In this document: piece after piece, positions 26,782 through 34,070 of the stretch
Position numbering within the stretch: position 1 is the first letter of the stretch
Layout of the letters: each line of letters begins with the position of its first letter
Assembly: GCF_015752155.1 (NCBI RefSeq)
Contig: NZ_JADOVI010000011.1
Coordinates: forward strand, 62,001 to 126,000
Length of the DNA stretch: 64,000 nt
Source: Cryobacterium sp. MP_M3
GTDB lineage: Bacteria; Actinomycetota; Actinomycetes; Actinomycetales; Microbacteriaceae
Direction of reading: 5' to 3'
Program-made: the position numbers and the translations under genes
The notes under the pieces: model-generated
What the model was told of the DNA's origin: nothing
The model's input: the letters and a program-made list of their open reading frames with translations, nothing else
Database searches by the model: none

Positions 26782-29582
26782 CCGGTCCCGGCAGGACCCA
26801 CCGCCTCCCGCGGGCGGCAGCCGTGCCCGCCCCCGCGACCCTTCCGCCGCGCGGACTGCCCGGGCTCGACCCCGCGTTCTCCCGCCTGGTCGAGGTCGCC
26901 GAGAGCGGAGCCGCGACTCCCACCACCCGTATCTGGCACCTGCTCGACAACGCAGCGCGGCTCGCCGAGCTCGGGGTCACCCCGGTCGGCACCGTGCTCT
27001 GCGTGCACGGCAACCCGACCTGGTCCTACCTCTGGCGCGAGTTCGTGGCGAAGGCGACGGATGCCGCGGCCGCCGGCCATGCCGCCTGGCGGGTCATCGC
27101 CGTCGACCAGCTCGAGATGGGTTTCTCCGAACGGTCCGGCACGGTGCGCCCGCTCGCCCGCCGCGTCGCCGACCTCGGCGACCTCACCGAGACCCTCGGC
27201 CTGACCGGCCCGGTGGTCACCTTCGGCCACGACTGGGGCGGCGTCGTCTCACTCGGCTGGGCCGTCGACCACCCCGGTCTGCTCGCTGCGGTCATGCTGC
27301 TCAACACCGCCGTGCACCAGCCGGAGGACTCGCCGATCCCGGCGCCGCTCCGGCTCGCGCTGGCCGGGCCCGTGCTGGCCGCCGCGACCGTGACGACGCC
27401 CGCGTTCCTCGAGACGACGCTCGCGCTGGCGCATCCGCCGCTCCCCGCCGCCGTCAAGCGCGCGTACCGTGCGCCGTACCGCGGGGCCGCCCGGCGCGGC
27501 GGGATCGGCGCGTTCGTCGCCGACATCCCGGTCGACTTCGCCCACGAGAGCGCCGCCGAACTCGACCGGATCGCCGGCGGGGTCTGCGAACTCCGCGTGC
27601 CCGCGCTGATGCTGTGGGGTCCCCGCGACCCGGTCTTCAGTGACCGCTACCTCGACGACCTCATCGCCCGGCTCCCGCACGCCGACGTGCACCGGTACGA
27701 GGGCGCCGGGCACCTGGTCGCGGAAGACGTGGACTACGCCTTGGCCGCGCTGACCTGGCTGGGAGAGACCCCGGTGGTCGAGCCTGCCCCGGTGGTCGAG
27801 CCTGTCCCGGTGGTCGAGCCTGTCCCGGTGGTCGAGCCTGTCGAGACCGAGCCCGCGGTGGTCGAGCCTGCCCCGACCCCGCCTGCCCCGACCGCCGCGC
27901 AGCCGGCCTGGGCCGCCAACCCGCACCATCCGCTCTGGCACTACCTCGACGAGCTGCGCGAGAGCGACGAGACCGCACTCGTCGACATGTCTCCGCCCGG
28001 GGGCGGTGGCCCGCGCGTCGTCAGCTGGCGGATGCTCTCCCGCCAGGTGCGCCGGCTCGCCGCCGGCCTCGATCTGATCGGCGTGCGCGCGGGCGACCGG
28101 GTCTCCCTGCTCGTGCCGCCGGGCGCCGACCTCACCGCGGTGCTCTACGCCTGCCTGCGGATCGGCGCGATCGTCGTCGTCGCGGATGCCGGGCTCGGCC
28201 TCCGCGGCCTGACCCGCGCCGTCCGCGGCGCGCATCCCGACCACGTGATCGGGGCCACCCCCGGGCTCATCGCCGCCCGCGCCCTCGGCTGGCCCGGCCA
28301 GAAGATCTCCGTCGCCCGGCTGCCCCGCCCGCTGCACCGCGCCCTGGACGTGTCCTTCACCCTCGGCGAGCTCCTCTCCCTCGGCGCAGCCCAGGAACTG
28401 CCTGCCCCGCCCGCCCCCGGTGACACGGCGGCCGTGCTGTTCACGTCCGGCTCCACCGGTCCGGCCAAGGGCGTCGTCTACACCCACGCCCAGCTGGCCG
28501 CGGTCGCCCACGCGCTGCACGCCCAGTACGGGGTGGGCCTCGGCACCGGCCTGGTGGCCGGGTTCGCGCCCTTCGCCCTGCTCGGCCCGGCCCTCGGCGC
28601 CCGCTCGGTCACCCCCGACATGGACGTGACCTCGCCGAAGACCCTCACCGCCACCGCCGTCGCCGCGGCCGTCGCCGCGATCGACGCCACCGTCGTTTTC
28701 CTCTCCCCGGCGGCCCTGGCCAACGTCGTCGCCACCGAAACAGCCCTCACCCCGGCCGACCACCGGGCCCTTGCAGGCGTGCGCAGTTTCCTGTCCGCGG
28801 GCGCCCCGGTCGCCGAGCCGCTACTCGCCGGCGCCGCCCGGCTGATGCCGCAGGCGAGCGCGCACACGCCGTACGGGATGACCGAGGGCCTGCTGATGAC
28901 GGACATCACCCTCGAGGGCATCCGCGACGCCGCTCCGACCTCCCTCGCCGACCTGGCCGGCCCGGGTGGGGTCTGCGTCGGCCGCCCGGCGGCGACCACC
29001 CGCATCCGGATCAGCGCACTCGACGCCGACGGGGCCGCCACCGGGGAGCTCTCGGATGCCGCGGGCGTCACCGGCGAGATCGTCGTCTCCGCGCCGCACA
29101 CCCTCGACCACTACTCCCGGCTCTGGCTCACCGACCGGGCCGCCCGGCGCGGCGCGGTCGCCGGGGAACGCTGGCACCGCAGTGGCGACGTCGGCCACTT
29201 CGACTCGGCCGGCCGGCTCTGGATCGAGGGGCGCCTGCCCCACGTCATCGCCACCGCGACCGGGGTGCTCACCCCGGTCGGCCCCGAACAGCGGATCGAG
29301 GGCGTGGCCGAGATCGCCCGCGCCGCCGTCGTCGGCGTCGGCCCGGCCGGAACCCAGCAGCCGGTCGCCGTCGTCGAGACCCTGCCGCCCGCGCACCGGG
29401 TCGCGCTGGCCACGCCGGGGCTCGCCGCCATGGTTCGCGACGCCGCAGGGCTGCCGCTCGCCGCGGTGCTCGTCGTGCCGCGCCTGCCCACCGACATCCG
29501 TCACAATTCCAAGATCGACCGCAGCCGACTCTCCCGCTGGGCGGAGACCGTGCTGTCCGGCGGGCGGATGACCCGCCCGTGA
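26778..29582 (+). CDS. oleBC: OleBC fusion: beta-lactone decarboxylase and beta-lactone synthetase
   Basis: A 934-aa natural fusion. Residues about 50-330 are an alpha/beta hydrolase of haloalkane-dehalogenase type (OleB) with HGNPTWSYLW and nucleophile D152 in GHDWGG. A Pro/Val/Glu linker (about 332-377) made of VVEPxP repeats follows. Residues about 380-934 are an AMP-dependent ligase (OleC) with the phosphate loop FTSGSTGPAKG (about 555-565), TPYGMTEG, HRSGDVG and the C-terminal lysine region NSKIDRSRL. OleC closes the beta-hydroxy acid to a beta-lactone with ATP; OleB decarboxylates it to a cis-olefin. GTG start lies in a GTGA overlap with oleA; the end overlaps oleD the same way. Confidence 0.92.
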   Translation: MTGPGRTHRLPRAAAVPAPATLPPRGLPGLDPAFSRLVEVAESGAATPTTRIWHLLDNAARLAELGVTPVGTVLCVHGNPTWSYLWREFVAKATDAAAAGHAAWRVIAVDQLEMGFSERSGTVRPLARRVADLGDLTETLGLTGPVVTFGHDWGGVVSLGWAVDHPGLLAAVMLLNTAVHQPEDSPIPAPLRLALAGPVLAAATVTTPAFLETTLALAHPPLPAAVKRAYRAPYRGAARRGGIGAFVADIPVDFAHESAAELDRIAGGVCELRVPALMLWGPRDPVFSDRYLDDLIARLPHADVHRYEGAGHLVAEDVDYALAALTWLGETPVVEPAPVVEPVPVVEPVPVVEPVETEPAVVEPAPTPPAPTAAQPAWAANPHHPLWHYLDELRESDETALVDMSPPGGGGPRVVSWRMLSRQVRRLAAGLDLIGVRAGDRVSLLVPPGADLTAVLYACLRIGAIVVVADAGLGLRGLTRAVRGAHPDHVIGATPGLIAARALGWPGQKISVARLPRPLHRALDVSFTLGELLSLGAAQELPAPPAPGDTAAVLFTSGSTGPAKGVVYTHAQLAAVAHALHAQYGVGLGTGLVAGFAPFALLGPALGARSVTPDMDVTSPKTLTATAVAAAVAAIDATVVFLSPAALANVVATETALTPADHRALAGVRSFLSAGAPVAEPLLAGAARLMPQASAHTPYGMTEGLLMTDITLEGIRDAAPTSLADLAGPGGVCVGRPAATTRIRISALDADGAATGELSDAAGVTGEIVVSAPHTLDHYSRLWLTDRAARRGAVAGERWHRSGDVGHFDSAGRLWIEGRLPHVIATATGVLTPVGPEQRIEGVAEIARAAVVGVGPAGTQQPVAVVETLPPAHRVALATPGLAAMVRDAAGLPLAAVLVVPRLPTDIRHNSKIDRSRLSRWAETVLSGGRMTRP
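27771..27873 (+). repeat. 18-bp tandem repeat coding for the OleB-OleC linker
   Basis: Four consecutive 18-bp units (27771, 27789, 27807, 27825) of CCGGTGGTCGAGCCTG(C/T)C encode PVVEP(A/V) and a fifth copy follows after 13 bp (27856-27873). The fourth unit runs into GTCGAGCCTGTCGAGA, the same TCGAGCCTGTCGA core seen between genes at 48398-48452, so the linker seems built from a dispersed repeat. Confidence 0.85.
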
Positions 29583-30556
29583 GGGTGCTCGTCACCGGGG
29601 CCAGCGGGTTCCTCGGCCGGTCCGTCGCCGCCCGGATCGCGGCCGCGGGACACGAGGTGCGCACCCTCCAGCGCCGGCCTTCCGGGCTCGCCGGGGTGTC
29701 GCCCGGGGTGACCGACCTGCTCGGCTCGATCGGCGACCCGGCCGCGGTCGCCCGGGCCGTCGCCGGCATGGACGCGGTCGTGCACCTGGCCGCCAAGGTT
29801 TCCCTCGCCGGCGATCCGGCCGACTTCGAAGCCGTGAACGTGGGTGGCACCCGCGCCCTGCTGGCCGCGGCGGCGGATGCCGGAGCCTCCCGTTTCGTCT
29901 ATGTCTCGTCGCCCTCCGTGGCGCACGCCGGGGCATCCATCGTGGGGCAGGACGCGCTCCCGGCCGACCCTGCCCGGGCCCGCGGCGACTACGCCCGCAC
30001 GAAGGCGCGCGCCGAGCTGGTCGCGCTGGCCGCCGACTCGCCGGCGCTGCGCGTGGTGGCCGTGCGGCCGCACCTGGTCTGGGGGCCGGGTGACACCCAG
30101 CTCGTGGCCCGCATCGTCGACCGGGCCCGCGCCGGCCGGCTGCCGCTGCTCGGCCACGGCGCCGCCCTGATCGACTCGACCTACGTCGACAACGCCGCCT
30201 CGGCGATCGTCGCCGCGCTCGAGCGCGCCGACGCCGTGCACGGGCGCGCCTACGTGATCACCAACGGCGAGCCCCGGCCGGTGGCCGAGCTGCTCGCCGG
30301 GATGTGCGCGGCCGCGGGGGTTCCCGCCCCGGAGTGGCGGGTGCCCGCGGCGCTCGCCCGCGGCGCCGGGTCGCTGATCGAGGCGGCCTGGCGGGTGCGG
30401 CCGGGAACCGACGAACCGCCGATGACCCGGTTTCTGGCCGAACAGCTCTCGACCGCGCACTGGTTCGACCAGCGCCGCACCCGAGCCGACCTCGATTGGG
30501 CGCCCGAGGTGACCCTCGACGAGGGCTTCCGGCGGCTCGCGGCGTCGTACCGGTAA
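29579..30556 (+). CDS. oleD: OleD: NADPH-dependent 2-alkyl-3-ketoacid reductase
   Basis: A 325-aa extended short-chain dehydrogenase of the 3-beta-HSD type. TGASGFLGRSVAARI binds NADPH, the catalytic pair is Y138/K142 (DYARTK) with Ser in YVSSPSV. OleD reduces the OleA product, a beta-keto acid, to the beta-hydroxy acid used by OleC. GTG start overlaps the oleBC stop by 4 bp. Together the three genes supply all four Ole activities. Full family length. Confidence 0.92.
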   Translation: MRVLVTGASGFLGRSVAARIAAAGHEVRTLQRRPSGLAGVSPGVTDLLGSIGDPAAVARAVAGMDAVVHLAAKVSLAGDPADFEAVNVGGTRALLAAAADAGASRFVYVSSPSVAHAGASIVGQDALPADPARARGDYARTKARAELVALAADSPALRVVAVRPHLVWGPGDTQLVARIVDRARAGRLPLLGHGAALIDSTYVDNAASAIVAALERADAVHGRAYVITNGEPRPVAELLAGMCAAAGVPAPEWRVPAALARGAGSLIEAAWRVRPGTDEPPMTRFLAEQLSTAHWFDQRRTRADLDWAPEVTLDEGFRRLAASYR

Positions 30557-30570
30557 CGGTCCGTTTCGCT

Positions 30571-30656
30571 CCGCAGTCAGGGACGGATGCCGGCGTGAGC
30601 GTCCGCAGTCAGGGACGGATGCCGGCGTGAGCGTCCGCCGTCAGGGACGGATGCCG
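30571..30656. repeat. 32-bp tandem repeat derived from the end of the GntR gene
   Basis: A 32-bp unit starts at 30571 and 30603, with a third, shorter copy at 30635-30656. The third copy contains the stop codon and last residues of the minus-strand GntR gene (stop at 30641-30643), so the array looks like duplications of that 3' end into the convergent gap after oleD. Confidence 0.85.
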
Positions 30657-31009
30657 AGGGCCGCCGTCACGATCGCGAGTGCCTCGGTGTCGCTCACGCC
30701 GAGCGCCCGAACCCGCTCGGCGTAGGCGATCGCGGCCAGTTGCGCCTGCTTGTGCGTGGCATCCCCGGTCACGGCGATGAACGAGCCGAGCCGGCCCCGG
30801 GTCTCGATCACCTCGTCGCGCTCGAGTTCGCGGTAGGCCCTGGCGACCGTGTTCGCGGCCAGGCCGAGGTCTCCGGCGAGGCGGCGCACCGTCGGCAGCT
30901 TGTCGCCCGGGGCGAAGGTCCCGCTGCGCACGCCCTCGATCACCTGGCTGCGCAGTTGCTCGAACGGCGGTGTCGGCGAGTGCGGGTCAAGCGTCAGGAT
31001 CACAGGCAC
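30641..31009 (-). CDS. Short GntR family regulator (YtrA type)
   Basis: A 122-aa regulator: an N-terminal GntR winged helix (PFEQLRSQVIEGVRSGTFAPG, KLPTVRRLAGDLGLAANTVARAYRELERDEVIETRGRLGSFI) and only a short two-helix tail, the YtrA layout. YtrA-type proteins usually repress adjacent ABC transporter genes. GTG 31009 follows AAAGGAG; another GTG two codons in is less likely. Divergent from a DUF1905 gene; a GTAC-N15-GTAC element lies just upstream. Confidence 0.85.
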   Translation of the reverse strand: MPVILTLDPHSPTPPFEQLRSQVIEGVRSGTFAPGDKLPTVRRLAGDLGLAANTVARAYRELERDEVIETRGRLGSFIAVTGDATHKQAQLAAIAYAERVRALGVSDTEALAIVTAALGIRP

Positions 31010-31021
31010 GAGGGCTCCTTT

Positions 31022-31044
31022 GTACGGACTATGTATCAATGTAC
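31022..31044. promoter_or_regulatory. GTAC-N15-GTAC element upstream of the GntR gene
   Basis: Two GTAC boxes 15 bases apart flank an A/T-rich core between the divergent GntR and DUF1905 genes. Spaced palindromic half-sites fit a dimeric YtrA-type repressor. No footprint-like consensus to compare against; autoregulation is the simplest reading. Confidence 0.35.
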
Positions 31045-31075
31045 CGAGGGCGGCCCGGCGGGGCATACTCGACTC

Positions 31076-31513
31076 ATGAAGTTCACGACAGTGCTCGAAC
31101 TGGGCGGCAAGACCGCCACCGGAATCCGCGTGCCGGACGAGGTCGTCGCGTCCCTGGGCGCCGGCAAGCGGCATCCGGTCGTCGTCACCATCGGCGCGCA
31201 CACCTATCGCAGTTCGGTCGCGCCCTACCGCGGCGCGTACATGTTCGCGATGAGCGCGGAGAACCGGGCGCTCGCCGGGGTGGCGGCAGGCGACGAGATC
31301 GAGGTCGACCTGGCTCTCGACACCGAACCCCGCGCGGTGGCGGTGCCCGCGGACCTGGCCGCGGCGCTCGACGCCCAGCCGGGCGCCCGCGCGGCCTTCG
31401 AGGCGCTGTCCTACAGCAACCAGCGCCGGCACGTGCTGGCCGTCGAGGGTGCGAAGGCCGCCGAGACCCGGCAGCGTCGCATCCTCGCCGCGCTGGCCGA
31501 GCTCACCCCGTAG
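31076..31513 (+). CDS. DUF1905 / YdeI-like domain protein
   Basis: A 145-aa protein. The first 90 residues (TVLELGGKTATGIRVPDEVVASLGAGKRHPVVVTIG, then YRSSVAPYRGAYMFAMSAENRALAG) match the DUF1905 beta-barrel; the end (LSYSNQRRHVLAVEGAKAAETRQRRI) is the OmdA/YdeI-like helix pair. No catalytic function is known for this family. ATG 31076 starts the conserved part. Divergent from the GntR gene. Confidence 0.85.
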   Translation: MKFTTVLELGGKTATGIRVPDEVVASLGAGKRHPVVVTIGAHTYRSSVAPYRGAYMFAMSAENRALAGVAAGDEIEVDLALDTEPRAVAVPADLAAALDAQPGARAAFEALSYSNQRRHVLAVEGAKAAETRQRRILAALAELTP

Positions 31514-31596
31514 CCCCGGGTCGACCTGGCCTGGCACGCGGTCACGGGGCGCGCGTGGTGCGGGAACCGGGAGGCGGCGGTCGCTAGGCTCGAAGG

Positions 31597-32367
31597 GTGA
31601 CCTGGCCCCGCGACCTGCCCGCCCAATTGGCGGGGCTCCTGCCGAGCCTGGTGGGCATCCTGTTGCTCATCGCGATCGTCTCCCTGGTGCTCTCGGCCTA
31701 CCGGGTGCCGCATCCGTTCGCCCCGGCGCTCGCGGTGCTGCGCGGCGCTCTGCAGCTCGCGGCGATCAGCCTCATCCTCAGCGGGATCATCTCCGACCCG
31801 TTCTGGGTCGGCGTCGGGCTCATGGTCATGTTCGTCGCGGCGGTCAGCACCGTCAACCGCCGGATCGGCGCCACCCGGCAGCATTTCGGCTGGGTTGCCG
31901 TGTCGATGGGAATCGGGATCCTGGTCACCCTCGGGGTGGTCTTCACCGTGGGCGCGATCGAATTCTCCCCGCGGTATGTGCTCTCCTTCGGCGGGATCAT
32001 CATCGGCAATGCGATGTCGATCGCCACTCTCACCGGCCGCCGGTTCGGGGAAGCCGTCACCGAGCACTGGGACGAGGTCGAAGGCTGGCTCGCGCTTGGG
32101 GCGACTCCCCGCCAGTCGACGAGGGAACTCGCCCGCCGGGCCGTGTACTTCGCGATGATCCCGTCGACCGACCAGACGAAGACCACGGGGCTGGTCACGC
32201 TGCCCGGGGCGTTCGTCGGCGCGATCTTCGGCGGGGCGAGCCCCCTCGAGGCCGGCCGGTTCCAGATCGTGGTGCTCGCGGGCATCCTCTGCGCCGGCTC
32301 GATCGCCGCGGTGACCCTGATCCGGTTCCTGGCCCCGGTCACCCAGCGCCCGGTCCCGATCTCCTGA
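31597..32367 (+). CDS. fetB: FetB/UPF0014 family ABC permease
   Basis: A 256-aa membrane protein with about seven hydrophobic segments and the UPF0014 core: VLRGALQLAAISLILSGI, FFVAAVSTVNRRIGATR-like, ISFGGIIIGNAM (here LSFGGIIIGNAMSIATL) and ALIPSTDQTKTTGLVTLPGAF-type motif IPSTDQTKTTGLVTLPGAFVG. FetB pairs with the ATPase FetA in iron export in Escherichia coli. No FetA-like ATPase gene lies beside it here, so its partner must be elsewhere or the role differs. GTG start. Confidence 0.8.
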   Translation: MTWPRDLPAQLAGLLPSLVGILLLIAIVSLVLSAYRVPHPFAPALAVLRGALQLAAISLILSGIISDPFWVGVGLMVMFVAAVSTVNRRIGATRQHFGWVAVSMGIGILVTLGVVFTVGAIEFSPRYVLSFGGIIIGNAMSIATLTGRRFGEAVTEHWDEVEGWLALGATPRQSTRELARRAVYFAMIPSTDQTKTTGLVTLPGAFVGAIFGGASPLEAGRFQIVVLAGILCAGSIAAVTLIRFLAPVTQRPVPIS

Positions 32368-32393
32368 CCGCCCGCCCCACGGGCGGCGCGGGG

Positions 32394-32831
32394 CTACTCG
32401 GCGGCGCGGTGGATCAGGCGGGAGAGCACGATCGCGCTGCGGGTGTGGTCCACGTTCGGAGCCAGCCGCACCTTCTCGAGGGCGGCCTCCAGCCCCGAGA
32501 TGTCGCGGGCCCGGATGTGCACGATGGCGTCGGCGCTGCCGGTCACCGTGCCGGCGTCCACCACCTCCGGCACGCCGGAGAGGATGCGCAGCAGCTCGTC
32601 GGGCGCGACGGTGCCCCGGCAGAACAGCTCGACGTAGGCCTCCGTGCTCATGCCGTCGATGGCCGGGTCGACCTGGATCGTGAAACCACGGATGATGCCG
32701 TCCGCGACGAGCTTGTCGACCCGCCGCTTCACGGCCGACGCCGACAGGCCGACGACCGACCCGATATCGCCGTAGCCGGCGCGGGCATTCTGGCGAAGAA
32801 GGTCGAGAATGCCACGGTCGAGGTTGTCCAT
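32394..32831 (-). CDS. Lrp/AsnC family transcriptional regulator
   Basis: A 145-aa Lrp-type protein: N-terminal helix-turn-helix (MDNLDRGILDLLRQNARAGYGDIGSVVGLSASAVKRRVDKL) and a C-terminal RAM domain (VTGSADAIVHIRARDISGLEAAL). These regulators sense amino acids. It is divergent from the arginine/ornithine genes and a dyad lies in the shared region, so control of that operon by arginine or ornithine is likely though inferred. Confidence 0.9.
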   Translation of the reverse strand: MDNLDRGILDLLRQNARAGYGDIGSVVGLSASAVKRRVDKLVADGIIRGFTIQVDPAIDGMSTEAYVELFCRGTVAPDELLRILSGVPEVVDAGTVTGSADAIVHIRARDISGLEAALEKVRLAPNVDHTRSAIVLSRLIHRAAE

Positions 32832-33224
32832 TCCGCGAGTCTAGGTGAAATCGTTGCGCTTGCGGGGGGATCGGCGCAGTAAATTTGCGCTCTATGGCGG
32901 GAATCACTGGATACCTGCGCGATGTCCCGTGCCCGGCGGCGGCCCGGCAAAGGCATCCGCGTCGGCGGGCCCCGCCGGCCCTCTCAGCGGCCGCTACCGG
33001 GTGCGGCCGGATGTGCTCGGTTCGGTGCGCGGCGATCGCGCAGCACGCAGGAATCGAGCGTGAATTCGCAGGAAATACCGATTCATGCTGTGTGAGACTG
33101 GGACCGGCGTCCCTGCATGGTGTTCGGTTTCAGCCGGGCAGGGCTCTCGTGAGTGACCTGGTCCGCCATCCACCCCCGCGTTCCGTTTCGCCCAGTGCGG
33201 CGGAACGCAGACGAAGGAGCCCCA
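32832..33224. other. Intergenic region between the Lrp gene and the arginine operon
   Basis: A 393-bp divergent spacer. It contains the dyad at 32874-32890 near the Lrp gene, AT-rich for this genome, and a clear AAGGAG ribosome binding site at the right end before 33225. Open frames crossing it lack protein-like composition. The long leader before 33225 could hold further regulation, but I see no known riboswitch. Confidence 0.5.
32874..32890. promoter_or_regulatory. Lrp-type operator candidate
   Basis: GCGCA-GTAAATT-TGCGC is a perfect 5-7-5 dyad with an A/T centre, 43 bp upstream of the Lrp-type gene; another TGCGC stands at 32855-32859. Size and A/T centre suit Lrp/AsnC binding. Assignment is by form and position. 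Confidence 0.45.
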
Positions 33225-34070
33225 ATGTCGACCAATCTCGATGCGCTCGTCTCCCCGGAGGCACCCGTGCGCACCGCGCTCAAGCGCACGATCCTGATGT
33301 GCAAGCCCAGCTATTTCACCGTGGTCTACCGGATCAACCCCTGGATGGACCCGGCCGTGCCGACCGACACGGCCCTGGCCGTCGCGCAGTGGCAGACCCT
33401 CTACGACACCTACGTCGGTCTCGGCTTCGACGTGCACCTGATCGACCCGATCGACGGCCTGCCCGACATGGTCTACGCGGCCAACGGCGGATTCGTCATC
33501 GACAACATCGCCTACGGCGCGGCCTTCACCTACCCGCAGCGCCAGCCCGAAGGCCCGGCCTACATGGACTGGTTCCGCGAGAACGGCTTCGACGTGCGCG
33601 TGCCCCAGGAGATCAACGAGGGCGAGGGCGACTTCCTGCTGGTCGGCGACGTCATCCTCGCCGGCACCGGCTTCCGCAGCGCCTCGAACAGCCACGAAGA
33701 GGTGTCGGCGATCTACGGCCGCCCGGTGATCACGCTCAACCTGGTCAACCCGAACTTCTACCACCTCGACACGGCCATCGCCGTGCTCGACGACACGAAC
33801 ATCGCCTACCTGCCCAGCGCGTTCGACGAGCCGAGCCTGGCCATCCTGCGCGAGCGCTACCCGGATGCCGTGATCGCCACCGAGGAGGACGCCGCCATCC
33901 TCGGCCTCAACTCCTACTCCGACGGCTACAACGTGGTCATCGCGGCCCGGGCGAAGGACTTCGAACGCCAGCTGCGCGAACGCGGCTACAACCCGATCGG
34001 CGTCGACCTGTCCGAGCTGCTGCTCGGCGGCGGCGGCGTGAAGTGCTGCACCCTGGAGCTGCGCCGATGA
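33225..34070 (+). CDS. ddaH: Dimethylargininase / arginine dihydrolase-like enzyme
   Basis: A 281-aa member of the guanidine-modifying (GME) superfamily. Catalytic His is H180 (NFYHLDTAI) and Cys is C274 in GGGGVKCCTLEL; EGEGDFL is the substrate-guanidine region. Automatic annotation would be DdaH (dimethylarginine to citrulline). However N38 in YRINPWM and N87 in YAANGGFV stand where DDAH and arginine deiminase have Asp, and these Asn residues resemble cyanobacterial ArgZ/AgrE arginine dihydrolase (arginine to ornithine, CO2 and two ammonia). Coupling to rocD, which needs ornithine, supports the latter. ATG 33225 follows AAGGAG. Confidence 0.8.
   Translation: MSTNLDALVSPEAPVRTALKRTILMCKPSYFTVVYRINPWMDPAVPTDTALAVAQWQTLYDTYVGLGFDVHLIDPIDGLPDMVYAANGGFVIDNIAYGAAFTYPQRQPEGPAYMDWFRENGFDVRVPQEINEGEGDFLLVGDVILAGTGFRSASNSHEEVSAIYGRPVITLNLVNPNFYHLDTAIAVLDDTNIAYLPSAFDEPSLAILRERYPDAVIATEEDAAILGLNSYSDGYNVVIAARAKDFERQLRERGYNPIGVDLSELLLGGGGVKCCTLELRR

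Noticed and set aside
27249-28763. 500-codon frame on the minus strand inside oleBC
   Set aside because: Glycine/Asp/Gln-rich pseudo-translation of the OleB-OleC coding strand; repeats only mirror the linker.
32885-33160. Open frame in the Lrp to arginine-operon spacer
   Set aside because: Arg/Pro/Ala-rich without a family pattern and without a ribosome binding site; treated as leader DNA.
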